In this document: piece by piece, positions 15,141 through 20,643 of the stretch | Numbering within the stretch: position 1 is the first letter of the stretch | How the letters are laid out: each line of letters opens with the position of its first letter | From: a virus | Virus record (IMG/VR): IMGVR_UViG_3300022187_000210 | Location: 1-25,629 of that record | Strand: one strand, 5' to 3' | Length of the DNA: 25,629 bases | Notes under the pieces: generated by a model | What the model saw: the letters and a program-made list of their open reading frames with translations, nothing else | What the model was told of the DNA's origin: nothing | Database searches by the model: none | Position numbers and translations under genes: made by a program

Positions 15141-16144
15141 TACCCCATAAGTCCTCTTACATTTGTATTTATACCACCATACTGACTAGGAGCCATCCCT
15201 GCTTTACGCTTAGGTTTAGATACTAAGGTGTTAGTAGGTATATTCTCTTCTGGGTCTACCTCTGGTTTTGGAGGCTTAGGAACGAAAGGTTGACGTATAG
15301 GATCAACAATCATCTGCGGCCCTCTGTTCGGTAAAGCAGGAATACCACCCTGACCACCTATGCCTTGACCAGAATGCTTTGCACCTGTAGTATCTGCAGG
15401 TTTGAAATCTACAAGCGGTCTTCCACCACCGCCTGTCATTTTTACAAAATCCTCATAGTCAGTAGTACTTTTTCGATCTGGTACTTTTAAAATCTTCTCT
15501 TCTGGGTCTACTTCAGGCTTTACAGGTTTAGGAACAAAAGGCTGACGTATAGGGTCAACAACCATATTAGTATTAGTAGATGTAGGTACTGAAGGAGTAA
15601 AGCTTTCTGGAATCTTTTCTTCAGGGTCAACTTCAGGCTTAGGGGGTGGAGCAAGAATCTGAGGTGGTGCAGGTTGCAGTATTTCTTGCCGTTGCTGCAA
15701 GCTGTTTAAGGTCTTTATCCTTTGCTCTTCTTCCAATCGCCTCTGTACTTGCTCCCCATAAAATGGTATTTGCTGTTGTAATTGTTGTTGCTGTTGTTGT
15801 ACCTGCGAATACTGATTGGCTTGATTATTAAGACTTTGTAGCCTTTGTAAATCTGGAGCATATGTATTGTTGACATAGTTTTGTAGTTGTGCACTCAGAT
15901 TTTGTATCTGTTGCATTAAACTAAGATAATTCTGATCAGAGTTTAGACGATTAAAGTAACTATTACTTGCTGTTCTATATAAATCTACAGGAGTTGGTGC
16001 TCTAACAGCAGGGTCAACTTCAGGTCTAGGTGGGGGAGCAGTAGATACAGGAGGGGCTATAGCAACAGAATCTAAGTTTCTAGCATTAGCTACCGTCTGT
16101 TGACGCATACCTTGAAAAGCTGTTCTGTCTGGTAGTGCTACCAT
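15140..16144 (-). CDS. Proline/glutamine-rich repeat protein
   Basis: 334 residues, mostly low complexity. It has four related repeats (RPEVDPAVRAP, then three copies of KPEVDPEEKI or similar). Two of them sit in a larger unit, VVDPIRQPFVPKPVKPEVDP and IVDPIRQPFVPKPPKPEVDP. A Gln-rich coiled-coil section lies between about residues 70 and 150 (SLMQQIQNLSAQLQNYVNN, QVQQQQQQLQQQ). The C-terminus reads YGGINTNVRGLMG. The repeat is also visible in the DNA (15246-15313 and 15499-15566). Composition suggests an extended linker or assembly scaffold, perhaps in the virion. Function unknown. Confidence 0.65.
   Translation of the reverse strand: MVALPDRTAFQGMRQQTVANARNLDSVAIAPPVSTAPPPRPEVDPAVRAPTPVDLYRTASNSYFNRLNSDQNYLSLMQQIQNLSAQLQNYVNNTYAPDLQRLQSLNNQANQYSQVQQQQQQLQQQIPFYGEQVQRRLEEEQRIKTLNSLQQRQEILQPAPPQILAPPPKPEVDPEEKIPESFTPSVPTSTNTNMVVDPIRQPFVPKPVKPEVDPEEKILKVPDRKSTTDYEDFVKMTGGGGRPLVDFKPADTTGAKHSGQGIGGQGGIPALPNRGPQMIVDPIRQPFVPKPPKPEVDPEENIPTNTLVSKPKRKAGMAPSQYGGINTNVRGLMG
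15246..15566 (-). repeat. Imperfect direct repeat inside the proline-rich gene
   Basis: Two roughly 65-bp segments, 15246-15313 and 15499-15566, encode the same DPIRQPFVPKP-x-KPEVDPEE unit. Further single KPEVDPEE-type units lie near 15623 and 16011. They probably arose by internal duplication and can recombine. Confidence 0.65.
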
Positions 16145-16485
16145 TACCTCATATCCACTTTACTTGATGTCATTGCTACTTTGTTACCCATAGGCTTACC
16201 AGCCATATAAGCTGTAGCACCCATATATGCAGCTACAATACCAGTCTGTGCTATATAGAACAAACCAAATAGATCAGCTAATGCATTAACACGAGAGTCA
16301 CTTATCAAGCCATCATAAAATAGTACAGCTGTAAAGCCTATCATCATAAGCATAGCTACCCAAGCCATCTTCTTCTGAGACTCAGCTTTCTCTTCACGTA
16401 GCTCTATCTCAAGCATACGCTCCTTCATTGCTACTTCTTCTAGTGTGACCTTACCGTCACCGTCTATGTCAAAATCTACTACCAT
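16144..16485 (-). CDS. EF-hand membrane protein; holin candidate
   Basis: 113 residues from the ATG at 16485, which overlaps the stop of the 39-residue gene. Residues 6-17, DIDGDGKVTLEE, form a textbook EF-hand calcium loop (Asp at 1, 3, 5; Gly6; Glu12). A charged helix follows (KERMLEIELREEKAESQKK) and two transmembrane helices, about 40-58 (MAWVAMLMMIGFTAVLFY) and 72-95 (LFGLFYIAQTGIVAAYMG). Small size, two membrane helices and position near the endolysin suggest a holin or holin regulator. I recall similar EF-hand/two-helix proteins in marine phages. Calcium control of membrane activity is an inference. Confidence 0.75.
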   Translation of the reverse strand: MVVDFDIDGDGKVTLEEVAMKERMLEIELREEKAESQKKMAWVAMLMMIGFTAVLFYDGLISDSRVNALADLFGLFYIAQTGIVAAYMGATAYMAGKPMGNKVAMTSSKVDMR

Positions 16486-16598
16486 AGCCAGTGATACACC
16501 TCGTGAGCTACAGCCAGAGCTACAATACAAAGGATGGCTGTCTTAGGGTTATTCTTAACACAAGTCCAATATTGTTTTACTTTATCAAGTATCTGCAT
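16479..16598 (-). CDS. 39-residue single-span membrane peptide
   Basis: ATG at 16598 to TAG at 16479. The sequence begins MQILDKVKQYWTCVKNNPKT, then a hydrophobic span AILCIVALAVAHEVYHWLW to the end. Its stop overlaps the EF-hand protein's ATG (ATGGTAG), and its start lies inside the last codons of the preceding gene. It is therefore packed like a real gene. The topology suggests a cytoplasmic N-terminus with a C-terminal anchor, a possible antiholin or pinholin. No family recognised. Confidence 0.6.
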   Translation of the reverse strand: MQILDKVKQYWTCVKNNPKTAILCIVALAVAHEVYHWLW

Positions 16599-16845
16599 AG
16601 TGTCTCTTTCTATCTGGGTCTAACACTTCATTACGATGTAAGTGACCCTCTAAGTACATAGCTCTCTCTACGTGATCCAATGTGTACCACACACCTGTGT
16701 CTTGATATATAGCTTGACGTACATAGAAAACGTCTGACTTGGGTATGTGTACTTTCTGTAAGCTACGAGTATCATTAGAGGCTAATGCATCGTAAAACTC
16801 TTCGATTACACGATCTGTTGCATATAGTTTTACGTCTTTTTTCAT
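16585..16845 (-). CDS. First late-block gene, unknown function
   Basis: 86 residues from the ATG at 16845. The sequence looks folded: YATDRVIEEFYDALASNDT, then VFYVRQAIYQDTGVWYTLDHVERAMYLEGHL. It resembles short proteins seen in other marine phages, with no known role. There is no ribosome site before this ATG. The upstream sequence is instead the promoter-like AATGCTTGACA, and the rest of that element (GTAAAACTATA) lies inside the first codons. So either the message starts close to the ATG (leaderless) or this gene is read from promoters further upstream. It is the leftmost-reading gene next to the divergent region. Confidence 0.65.
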   Translation of the reverse strand: MKKDVKLYATDRVIEEFYDALASNDTRSLQKVHIPKSDVFYVRQAIYQDTGVWYTLDHVERAMYLEGHLHRNEVLDPDRKRHYADT

Positions 16846-16854
16846 AGTTGTCAA
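16823..16854 (-). promoter_or_regulatory. Second copy of the AATGCTTGACA-N15-GTAAAACTATA element
   Basis: It has the same two blocks and the same 15-nt spacing as 2559-2590, although the 15-nt spacer sequence differs. Here it straddles the start codon of the 86-residue gene. It could start transcription of the lysis/late block just inside that gene. Confidence 0.45.
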
Positions 16855-16899
16855 GCATTAATTACTACAAATATAGGAATACTTCCCCTATAGTATAAC

Positions 16900-17145
16900 T
16901 ATAAGAGTTTAAACTTCCATAGATTGCTTAGGGAATGTTAGGTTAGTTAAACATTATGTAGAGTTTAACTATTGAGTGAGGAGGAGACTAAGAGGGAGTT
17001 TAACTCTACCCTAGTTTAACTAACCTTAAGTATAACTATATCATAGTTTAATATTAGTGTCAAGCTATTTCTTTAGTTAAACTACAGTAGTTATACTATA
17101 TATTAGTTTAAACTCTTCCTATGTCCAAACTTTATAGTTTAACTA
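16900..17145. repeat. Cluster of AGTTTAAC / GTTAAACT repeats
   Basis: Nine copies or near copies of AGTTTAA(A/C), in both orientations, lie within about 240 bp (near 16906, 16938, 16962, 16995, 17012, 17043, 17072, 17104 and 17132). Two carry a full GTTTAAAC palindrome and form a long-range inverted pair (AAGAGTTTAAACT against AGTTTAAACTCTT). TATAACTATA is interspersed. Such AT-rich iteration suits an unwinding element or cooperative operator cluster. Confidence 0.6.
17035..17063 (-). promoter_or_regulatory. Sigma70-like promoter reading into the late block
   Basis: The minus strand has TTGACA (17063-17058), a 17-nt spacer, then TATAGT (17040-17035): perfect -35, five of six at -10, ideal spacing. 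It is preceded by GC as in the other TTGACA elements here. The nearest leftward gene starts at 16845. Confidence 0.6.
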
Positions 17146-17163
17146 AGCCCCCTTACCCCCGTA

Positions 17164-17192
17164 GTTATGCATAAAATGTAGGTACTTGTCAA
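17164..17192 (-). promoter_or_regulatory. Second sigma70-like promoter reading leftward
   Basis: TTGACA (17192-17187), a 17-nt spacer and CATAAC (17169-17164), which matches four of six at -10. Tandem with the promoter at 17035-17063, it would also feed the late block. Confidence 0.4.
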
Positions 17193-17540
17193 GTGATTCT
17201 TTGTAGCTGTAGCATAAAAGTGATAATTACGTAGCGTCACTGTAATAGATTGAAACATTCTGTGATATACTTACTAGAAATACAAGGGAATGTGTGGAAT
17301 TATATAGGAAAACAAGGGAATAGTGTAACTGTTATAATGTAACACCCTTTTGAAAAACCACTTCTGTTGCAGAGTACATATATACGTAACGGTATAGGGG
17401 GGTGTGGCCCCTGCCCGCCCGTGTTTAACGTGTGTGTTGCGCGTCCGAGGCGCGAGATGGGGTGCTAAGTTGTTGAAAATAAAGGGTTTTTATAGTGATA
17501 TGACTTCACAGATTCGCTAAAATAGGCTGATTCACGGGCG

Positions 17541-17715
17541 CTCACGCATCACGCGCACAGCTCAGCGTTTTATGCACATAACACCCCTATCCCCCCGAAC
17601 GCATTGCACACAGCACACCCCCCAGCGTTTGCGCATCATACGCATCACGCTCTCGCATCACATCACGTCAGGCGCATCAGGCAGGCACATCACGTTGCGC
17701 TATCCGCATCACGCG
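17541..17715. repeat. CATCACG iteron cluster
   Basis: Six GCATCA and two ACATCACG units (near 17546, 17634, 17641, 17654, 17660, 17673, 17687, 17705), several flanked by CGC or TACG. The spacing is irregular (about 7-15 nt) except for an outlier at 17546. The repeats are on one strand and short, as in replication-initiator iterons. They make spurious His-rich reading frames. Confidence 0.55.
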
Positions 17716-17718
17716 AGG

Positions 17719-17770
17719 CAATGTTGCTGATTCGTTCCACCCTGCCGATGTCCAATGTTGCTGATTCGTT
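17719..17770. repeat. 18-bp direct repeats CAATGTTGCTGATTCGTT
   Basis: Perfect copies at 17719-17736 and 17753-17770 (34-bp period). The inner part, GCTGATTCGTT, occurs inverted at 17844-17854, next to a TTGACA (17835-17840), and partly at 17526-17533. They flank the first member of the palindrome family and lie in front of the first early gene. They are probable binding sites for a regulator or initiator. Confidence 0.6.
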
Positions 17771-17784
17771 CTCATCAAAAAAAG

Positions 17785-17809
17785 CTATTTTCGGACCGTC
17801 CGAAGATAG
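17785..17809. promoter_or_regulatory. Palindrome family, copy 1
   Basis: A 25-bp palindrome centred on C17797: arms CTATTTTCGGAC and GTCCGAAGATAG, one mismatch. It is the most symmetrical copy and lies about 105 nt before the first early gene. A TACCCT-AA-AGGGTA hairpin followed by AAAAAAA comes directly after it. Confidence 0.8.
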
Positions 17810-17914
17810 ATACCCTAAAGGGTAAAAAAAGTGTTTGACATAAAACGAATCAGCTGCCAAGTTAAATGCATCGAAACGGCGACAATCGCCCAACAGCAAA
17901 AAAGGATTTTCGAT

Positions 17915-18451
17915 ATGACAAACGCAGTAGCAAAAACACACATCGACGCAAAAGTAACATACAAAGGCACATCATATACATTCACAGAGGCTTGTGATCA
18001 CGTTTCACACCTATTTGATCAGCGTGATGACACCGCAGAATTGGTGCTCTTTCAGACCCGTGATATTGGCCTATGGTTGCTACAGCTTCGCTCAGTCTAC
18101 AAGTCGAACAAGCAATTTGGTGCAGCTATCGCCGCCACACCCCTAAGCAAGCGCTCAGCACAAGACCGCAACGATGCAATGTTCGTCGCTGAGAACTGGG
18201 ACAAAGTAGCGAAGCTAAACAAAAAAGGTGAACTCAATTCACTTGGTGCCTCAGCGGTCCGTAAGCGGGTCAAAAAAGCGCAGACTGCAGGTAACACATC
18301 CAAGGGCAAGCAAGCGGCTAAACCCACAGCGGAAGCGGATGCACCTATCACAGCGGACAGCCTTGCCAAGGCCACAATGAAATTGTTGAACGACAACGGC
18401 ATCACACTTGCAGACTTCCGCAAGGCATTGACCAAGGCAAGCAAGGCATAA
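17915..18451 (+). CDS. First early protein, probable DNA-binding regulator
   Basis: 178 residues from the ATG at 17915. Upstream in-frame ATGs are rejected because AAGGA lies 8 nt before this one, exactly as in the gene at 18836. The protein has a helical N-terminal half (ACDHVSHLFDQRDDTAELVLF, IGLWLLQLRSVYKSNKQFG), then RSAQDRNDAMFVAENWDKVAKLNKKGE and SLGASAVRKRVKKAQ, an HTH-like run. An Ala/Lys linker and a C-terminal helix (ITADSLAKATMKLLNDNGITLADFRKALTKA) follow. It resembles loosely the layout of DUF3102-type plasmid/phage regulators, but that match is weak. It follows palindrome copy 1 and ends in a terminator. Codons are richer in G+C than in later genes. Confidence 0.75.
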   Translation: MTNAVAKTHIDAKVTYKGTSYTFTEACDHVSHLFDQRDDTAELVLFQTRDIGLWLLQLRSVYKSNKQFGAAIAATPLSKRSAQDRNDAMFVAENWDKVAKLNKKGELNSLGASAVRKRVKKAQTAGNTSKGKQAAKPTAEADAPITADSLAKATMKLLNDNGITLADFRKALTKASKA

Positions 18452-18459
18452 TGAACACG

Positions 18460-18482
18460 GCCCCGCTTAGCGGCGGGGCTTC
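18460..18482 (+). terminator. GC-rich hairpin after the first early gene
   Basis: GCCCCGC (18460-18466), a six-base loop, then GCGGGGC (18473-18479) and TTCCCT. The stem is strong but the U-tract short. It ends only 4 nt before palindrome copy 2. Confidence 0.65.
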
Positions 18483-18483
18483 C

Positions 18484-18504
18484 CTATCTTCGGATCGTCC
18501 GAAA
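18484..18504. promoter_or_regulatory. Palindrome family, copy 2
   Basis: CTATCTTCGGATCGTCCGAA followed by AATA. One base of the arm differs (T for C at 18495). It lies between the terminator at 18460 and the gene at 18536. Confidence 0.8.
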
Positions 18505-18535
18505 ATAAAACTTTAATCCTGAAAGGATCAGTAAA

Positions 18536-18754
18536 ATGAAAGTAGTTTATGTTATTCACGGCTCAGACAATGACGGCACACTAGGCGCATTCAATCGCAA
18601 GAGTGATGCACTCGATAACGCAATCGCATATGTAGGTGATAACGCCGTCATAGACGGGGACGATAGCTGTTGGCATTTCAATATTTATGGTGATCGCCGC
18701 AATGCATCCATCCAATTGGTCCCGCTCGACGTTGAACTTACAGTTCCTGCATAA
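18536..18754 (+). CDS. Small early protein, unknown function
   Basis: 72 residues with a good ribosome site (GAAAGGA). The sequence begins MKVVYVIHGSDNDGTLGAF, with YVGDNAVIDGDDSCWHFNIYGD in the middle: a compact alpha/beta pattern with many Asp residues. It is an isolated unit, with palindrome copy 2 upstream and a classical terminator directly downstream. A small acidic inhibitor of a host function is a possible role. I recognise no family. Confidence 0.7.
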   Translation: MKVVYVIHGSDNDGTLGAFNRKSDALDNAIAYVGDNAVIDGDDSCWHFNIYGDRRNASIQLVPLDVELTVPA

Positions 18755-18758
18755 ACAC

Positions 18759-18785
18759 AGCCGCCCTTCGGGGCGGTTTTCTTTT
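18759..18785 (+). terminator. Intrinsic terminator with TTCG tetraloop
   Basis: CCGCCC (18761-18766), TTCG, GGGCGG (18771-18776), then TTTTCTTTT. A near-ideal rho-independent terminator. Confidence 0.9.
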
Positions 18786-18791
18786 GTCCCC

Positions 18792-18811
18792 CTATCTTCG
18801 GACCGTCCGAA
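18792..18811. promoter_or_regulatory. Palindrome family, copy 3
   Basis: CTATCTTCGGACCGTCCGAA, the consensus form, 7 nt after the terminator T-run and about 25 nt before the 40-residue membrane protein gene. Confidence 0.85.
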
Positions 18812-18835
18812 AATACAACACAAGGATTTTTTGAT

Positions 18836-18958
18836 ATGACTAGCAAACAACGCAAAGCGAAACAACGCACTCACACCTTTATGCTCCTGCTCAATATGCT
18901 ATGCCTGTGCCTGTTCGGCTATGTGCTCGGCTATGCTATGGGTGCGGGGCTGCTGTGA
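18836..18958 (+). CDS. 40-residue single-span membrane protein
   Basis: ATG at 18836, AAGGA 9 nt before, TGA at 18956. A basic N-terminus (MTSKQRKAKQRTHTF) is followed by a hydrophobic span rich in Leu/Cys/Gly (MLLLNMLCLCLFGYVLGYAM, ending GAGLL). It is probably an inner-membrane peptide with the basic end in the cytoplasm. It sits right behind palindrome copy 3, and its stop is one base before the next possible start (TGATATG). An early superinfection-exclusion or membrane-targeting role is possible but not shown. Confidence 0.7.
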   Translation: MTSKQRKAKQRTHTFMLLLNMLCLCLFGYVLGYAMGAGLL

Positions 18959-18959
18959 T

Positions 18960-19139
18960 ATGGGACGCAGAAAATACCCGCTACGCAAGCGTATACTGAT
19001 GCGACCTATGAAGTTCTGTTGGCCTCATTATGGTGGGGTTGACAAACATTTTATGGGGTGTCATTCTTATATACATACGAGATCGAAACCGCTATCTTCG
19101 GACCGTCCGATGACAGCACAACCCAGAAGGAGAAAATGA
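18960..19139 (+). CDS. Possible small basic protein containing a palindrome copy
   Basis: 59 residues, ATG at 18960 one base after the previous stop. It is strongly basic (MGRRKYPLRKRILMRPMKF) with Cys and His residues (CWPHYGG, GCHSYIH), and it ends RRRK. Palindrome copy 4 is read inside it as LSSDRP (residues 45-50). Its stop is one base before the next ATG. The open frame is convincing at the start; the last 15 residues may only be read-through of the element and the next ribosome site. No family recognised. Confidence 0.45.
   Translation: MGRRKYPLRKRILMRPMKFCWPHYGGVDKHFMGCHSYIHTRSKPLSSDRPMTAQPRRRK
19092..19110. promoter_or_regulatory. Palindrome family, copy 4
   Basis: CTATCTTCGGACCGTCCGA, about 30 nt before the 147-residue gene and inside the last codons of the possible 59-residue gene. 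Confidence 0.8.
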
Positions 19140-19140
19140 T

Positions 19141-19584
19141 ATGGGTGAATATGTAATCTTTGCAATCGACAACGATGATGACGTACACACTAACGCTAAG
19201 TTCCTACGCTACGTAGATGAGCGTGAGGTGATGGGTAAAACCAAAGGCAAGATGAAGCTATGCATCGGCTCATACAAGGGCAAGCTTGAACGCTCGTACA
19301 TAATGAGATGGGATGACTTTATGGAACACATCGCTGAGTCTGGCTATGTAGATAAGCAAGAGTCTATCCTGATACTGCGTGATGGGTACTACGGCAAGGT
19401 GTACGCCACGCTCAAGTTCAACAATGAGGCAGGGCAGTTCCCTAATGTAGGGTATGATGACTTGTTCTTGGGTGAGTTCAAATCCATCCCTGCAAGTGAG
19501 GCACAGTATGAGGAGGCGTGGACATACCGCCCAGACCTTGACACATACTATGTATGCGAGGAGATCACGGAGGAGGTGGCTTAG
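19141..19584 (+). CDS. Early protein, unknown function
   Basis: 147 residues with a strong AAGGAG site. It begins MGEYVIFAIDNDDDVHTNAKF, with KLCIGSYKGKLERSYIMRWDDF, then SILILRDGYYGKVYATLKF, and an acidic C-terminus (YYVCEEITEEVA). The mix of short strands and acidic patches suggests a small globular protein. There is palindrome copy 4 in front and copy 5 behind, so it is a separate unit in the early array. No family recognised. Confidence 0.75.
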   Translation: MGEYVIFAIDNDDDVHTNAKFLRYVDEREVMGKTKGKMKLCIGSYKGKLERSYIMRWDDFMEHIAESGYVDKQESILILRDGYYGKVYATLKFNNEAGQFPNVGYDDLFLGEFKSIPASEAQYEEAWTYRPDLDTYYVCEEITEEVA

Positions 19585-19591
19585 GCCATCT

Positions 19592-19610
19592 CTTTCTTCG
19601 GACCGTCCGT
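19592..19610. promoter_or_regulatory. Palindrome family, copy 5
   Basis: CTTTCTTCGGACCGTCCGT, 8 nt after the 147-residue gene stop and 20 nt before the 53-residue HTH gene. It has two differences from consensus, both at the outer ends. Confidence 0.75.
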
Positions 19611-19629
19611 AAATAGAGGAGTTGACAAT

Positions 19630-19791
19630 ATGGACAAGATTAAATTACAAGGTGGCTTCCACTGGAGCGACGAAGAGATTTTGTATTTCTTTGATACGCA
19701 TTGGGGTGTCACAGTAGAGAAACTGAGTGCGATGTGTGGACGTTCAGTGCCATACGTCAAGCAGCTATTATTAGAGGAGCAATACCAATGA
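19630..19791 (+). CDS. Small HTH (Myb/GcrA-like) protein
   Basis: 53 residues, ATG at 19630, AGAGGAG in front. The sequence HWSDEEILYFFDTHWGVTVE, then KLSAMCGRSVPYVKQLLLEE has the pattern W-[ST]-x-E-E, a helix, then LSxxxGRSxxxVxxxL. This is a tri-helical HTH like Myb/SANT or GcrA N-terminal domains. It therefore probably binds DNA. It lies 20 nt behind palindrome copy 5, which makes it a candidate autoregulated binder of the palindromes (inference). Its stop overlaps the next ATG (ATGA). Confidence 0.65.
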   Translation: MDKIKLQGGFHWSDEEILYFFDTHWGVTVEKLSAMCGRSVPYVKQLLLEEQYQ

Positions 19792-20054
19792 AACGTCACG
19801 CTAAATCTGCATACACTATGCTCAAGAATATGGGTGTGCCTATGTACATTCACGAAGGTGAGAGCTATCACTTCCTGATCAGCGCAGAGGAGAACTACGA
19901 TACAGTATGGGCTGACTATTGGGCTATGTCTGATGGTTCCTATGGTGAGCTAGATGACTTCGGTGTAAACGAAAAGATTAACAAGGTGTTAGATCAGTAT
20001 GATCTATTCTGTGAATGGCAGAACCCTGGTGCGTTAGGAGTGTATGATGCGTAA
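19788..20054 (+). CDS. Early acidic protein, unknown function
   Basis: 88 residues from the ATG at 19788, which overlaps the previous stop and is preceded by GAGGAG. It begins MKRHAKSAYTMLKNMGVPMYIHEGESYHF, followed by the Trp/Tyr/Asp-rich ENYDTVWADYWAMSDGSYGELDDF and a last third KINKVLDQYDLFCEWQNPGALG. Upstream in-frame starts are rejected because they lie inside the HTH gene. Net acidic. No family recognised. It is part of a run of overlapping small genes to 20461. Confidence 0.7.
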   Translation: MKRHAKSAYTMLKNMGVPMYIHEGESYHFLISAEENYDTVWADYWAMSDGSYGELDDFGVNEKINKVLDQYDLFCEWQNPGALGVYDA

Positions 20055-20229
20055 GCAACCTATAACACTCGTAAATACTATTGATGGGGAAGTGTGGGAA
20101 GCCACACTGTTTGATATACTGCGTGAAATAAATGATGATCGTGGTGAGGAATGGGAACCCTACGATGAAACCGATTGGCTAGAAGGACTGTTGAACTTTA
20201 CTACTTGGGAGATAAAGAAAGATGCGTAA
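20047..20229 (+). CDS. Early acidic protein, unknown function
   Basis: 60 residues if started at the ATG at 20047; the ATG at 20044 is only 3 nt from the GGAG, so 20047 fits better. The sequence is TLVNTIDGEVWEATLFDILRE, then NDDRGEEWEPYDETDWLEG and TTWEIKKDA. It is very acidic in the middle with four Trp residues. It overlaps both neighbours by 8 nt. Such small acidic early proteins are frequently inhibitors of host enzymes, but nothing specific is recognisable. Confidence 0.65.
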   Translation: MRKQPITLVNTIDGEVWEATLFDILREINDDRGEEWEPYDETDWLEGLLNFTTWEIKKDA

Positions 20230-20461
20230 GAGATACTATGTAAATGTGTATGAGTATAGCCGTGAGTACGGTGGCCCAGAAGAAGGCGGGTGGTACTACG
20301 ATGCAGGCTATAACGGTTATGTGTGGAACTCATACTTCGATGAGGACGCTGCACTCAATAGAGCAACTGAACTTAGGATGGGTATTGACAAACATCTGAA
20401 GGTCAGAGTAGAAGAGCATAGACCTAGGGATTGGCCTGAGGTTAGACCACATTACGAGTGA
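20222..20461 (+). CDS. Early Tyr/Gly-rich protein, unknown function
   Basis: 79 residues, ATG at 20222, overlapping the previous gene. The N-terminal half is strand-forming and Tyr-rich (YYVNVYEYSREYGGPEEGGWYY, then AGYNGYVWNSYFDED). The C-terminal half is a helix plus a basic end (AALNRATELRMGIDKHLKVRVEEHRPRDWP). It starts with the same ATGCGTAAG as the preceding gene, which could reflect duplication of a start region. No family recognised. Confidence 0.65.
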   Translation: MRKRYYVNVYEYSREYGGPEEGGWYYDAGYNGYVWNSYFDEDAALNRATELRMGIDKHLKVRVEEHRPRDWPEVRPHYE

Positions 20462-20472
20462 TGGAGAATGTA

Positions 20473-20619
20473 ATGACTGATCAAGAAAAAGAACAGCTAG
20501 TACGTGAGAGCTTACGCTTTGTACGTGAGGCTATCAAGGAAGCTATTGACAATGATGACACATCAGGTTTAACTGGTGCTCTATATGTCATCGGCCTACT
20601 GGATGGCACAGAAAGATAA
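20473..20619 (+). CDS. 48-residue helical protein
   Basis: ATG at 20473 with GGAG 6-7 nt before it. An in-frame ATG at 20461 lacks a ribosome site. The sequence is MTDQEKEQLVRESLRFVREA, an IKEAIDNDD helix continuation, and SGLTGALYVIGLLDGTER. It is a short two-helix protein, slightly acidic. It follows the previous gene closely and has 24 nt before the HhH gene. No family recognised. Confidence 0.6.
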   Translation: MTDQEKEQLVRESLRFVREAIKEAIDNDDTSGLTGALYVIGLLDGTER

Positions 20620-20643
20620 AACGATACGAGAGGAGACTTCACA

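Larger units (their letters stand above)
16846..17914. other. Divergent non-coding control region, candidate origin
   Basis: About 1.07 kb without a convincing gene, between the leftward late block and the rightward early block. From left to right it holds an AT-rich cluster of AGTTTAAC repeats (16900-17145) and minus-strand sigma70-like promoters (17035-17063, 17164-17192). A stretch with the direct repeat ACAAGGGAAT (about 17282 and 17311) follows. Then come GC-rich sequence (17395-17460) and a CATCACG iteron cluster (17541-17715). It ends with 18-bp direct repeats (17719-17770), the first copy of the palindrome family, and a small hairpin before a poly-A run. Both composition extremes and several repeat types suggest an origin plus early/late switch. 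Confidence 0.6.

Noticed and set aside
17541-17715. CRISPR array
   Set aside because: Repeat units are only 6-9 bp with irregular 7-15 nt spacing, with no conserved repeat/spacer architecture and no cas genes.
17604-17825. His-rich plus-strand open frame in the divergent region
   Set aside because: The His pairs come from the CATCAC iterons; there is no ribosome site and the frame runs through the palindrome and repeats.
17835-17864. Rightward sigma70 promoter using the TTGACA at 17835
   Set aside because: The -35 is perfect, but no acceptable -10 lies 15-19 nt downstream; left unannotated although a phage-specific promoter there remains possible.
18097-18444. 115-residue minus-strand frame opposite the first early gene
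   Set aside because: Hydrophobic-looking only because it is the complement of an Ala/Lys-rich coding sequence; no ribosome site.
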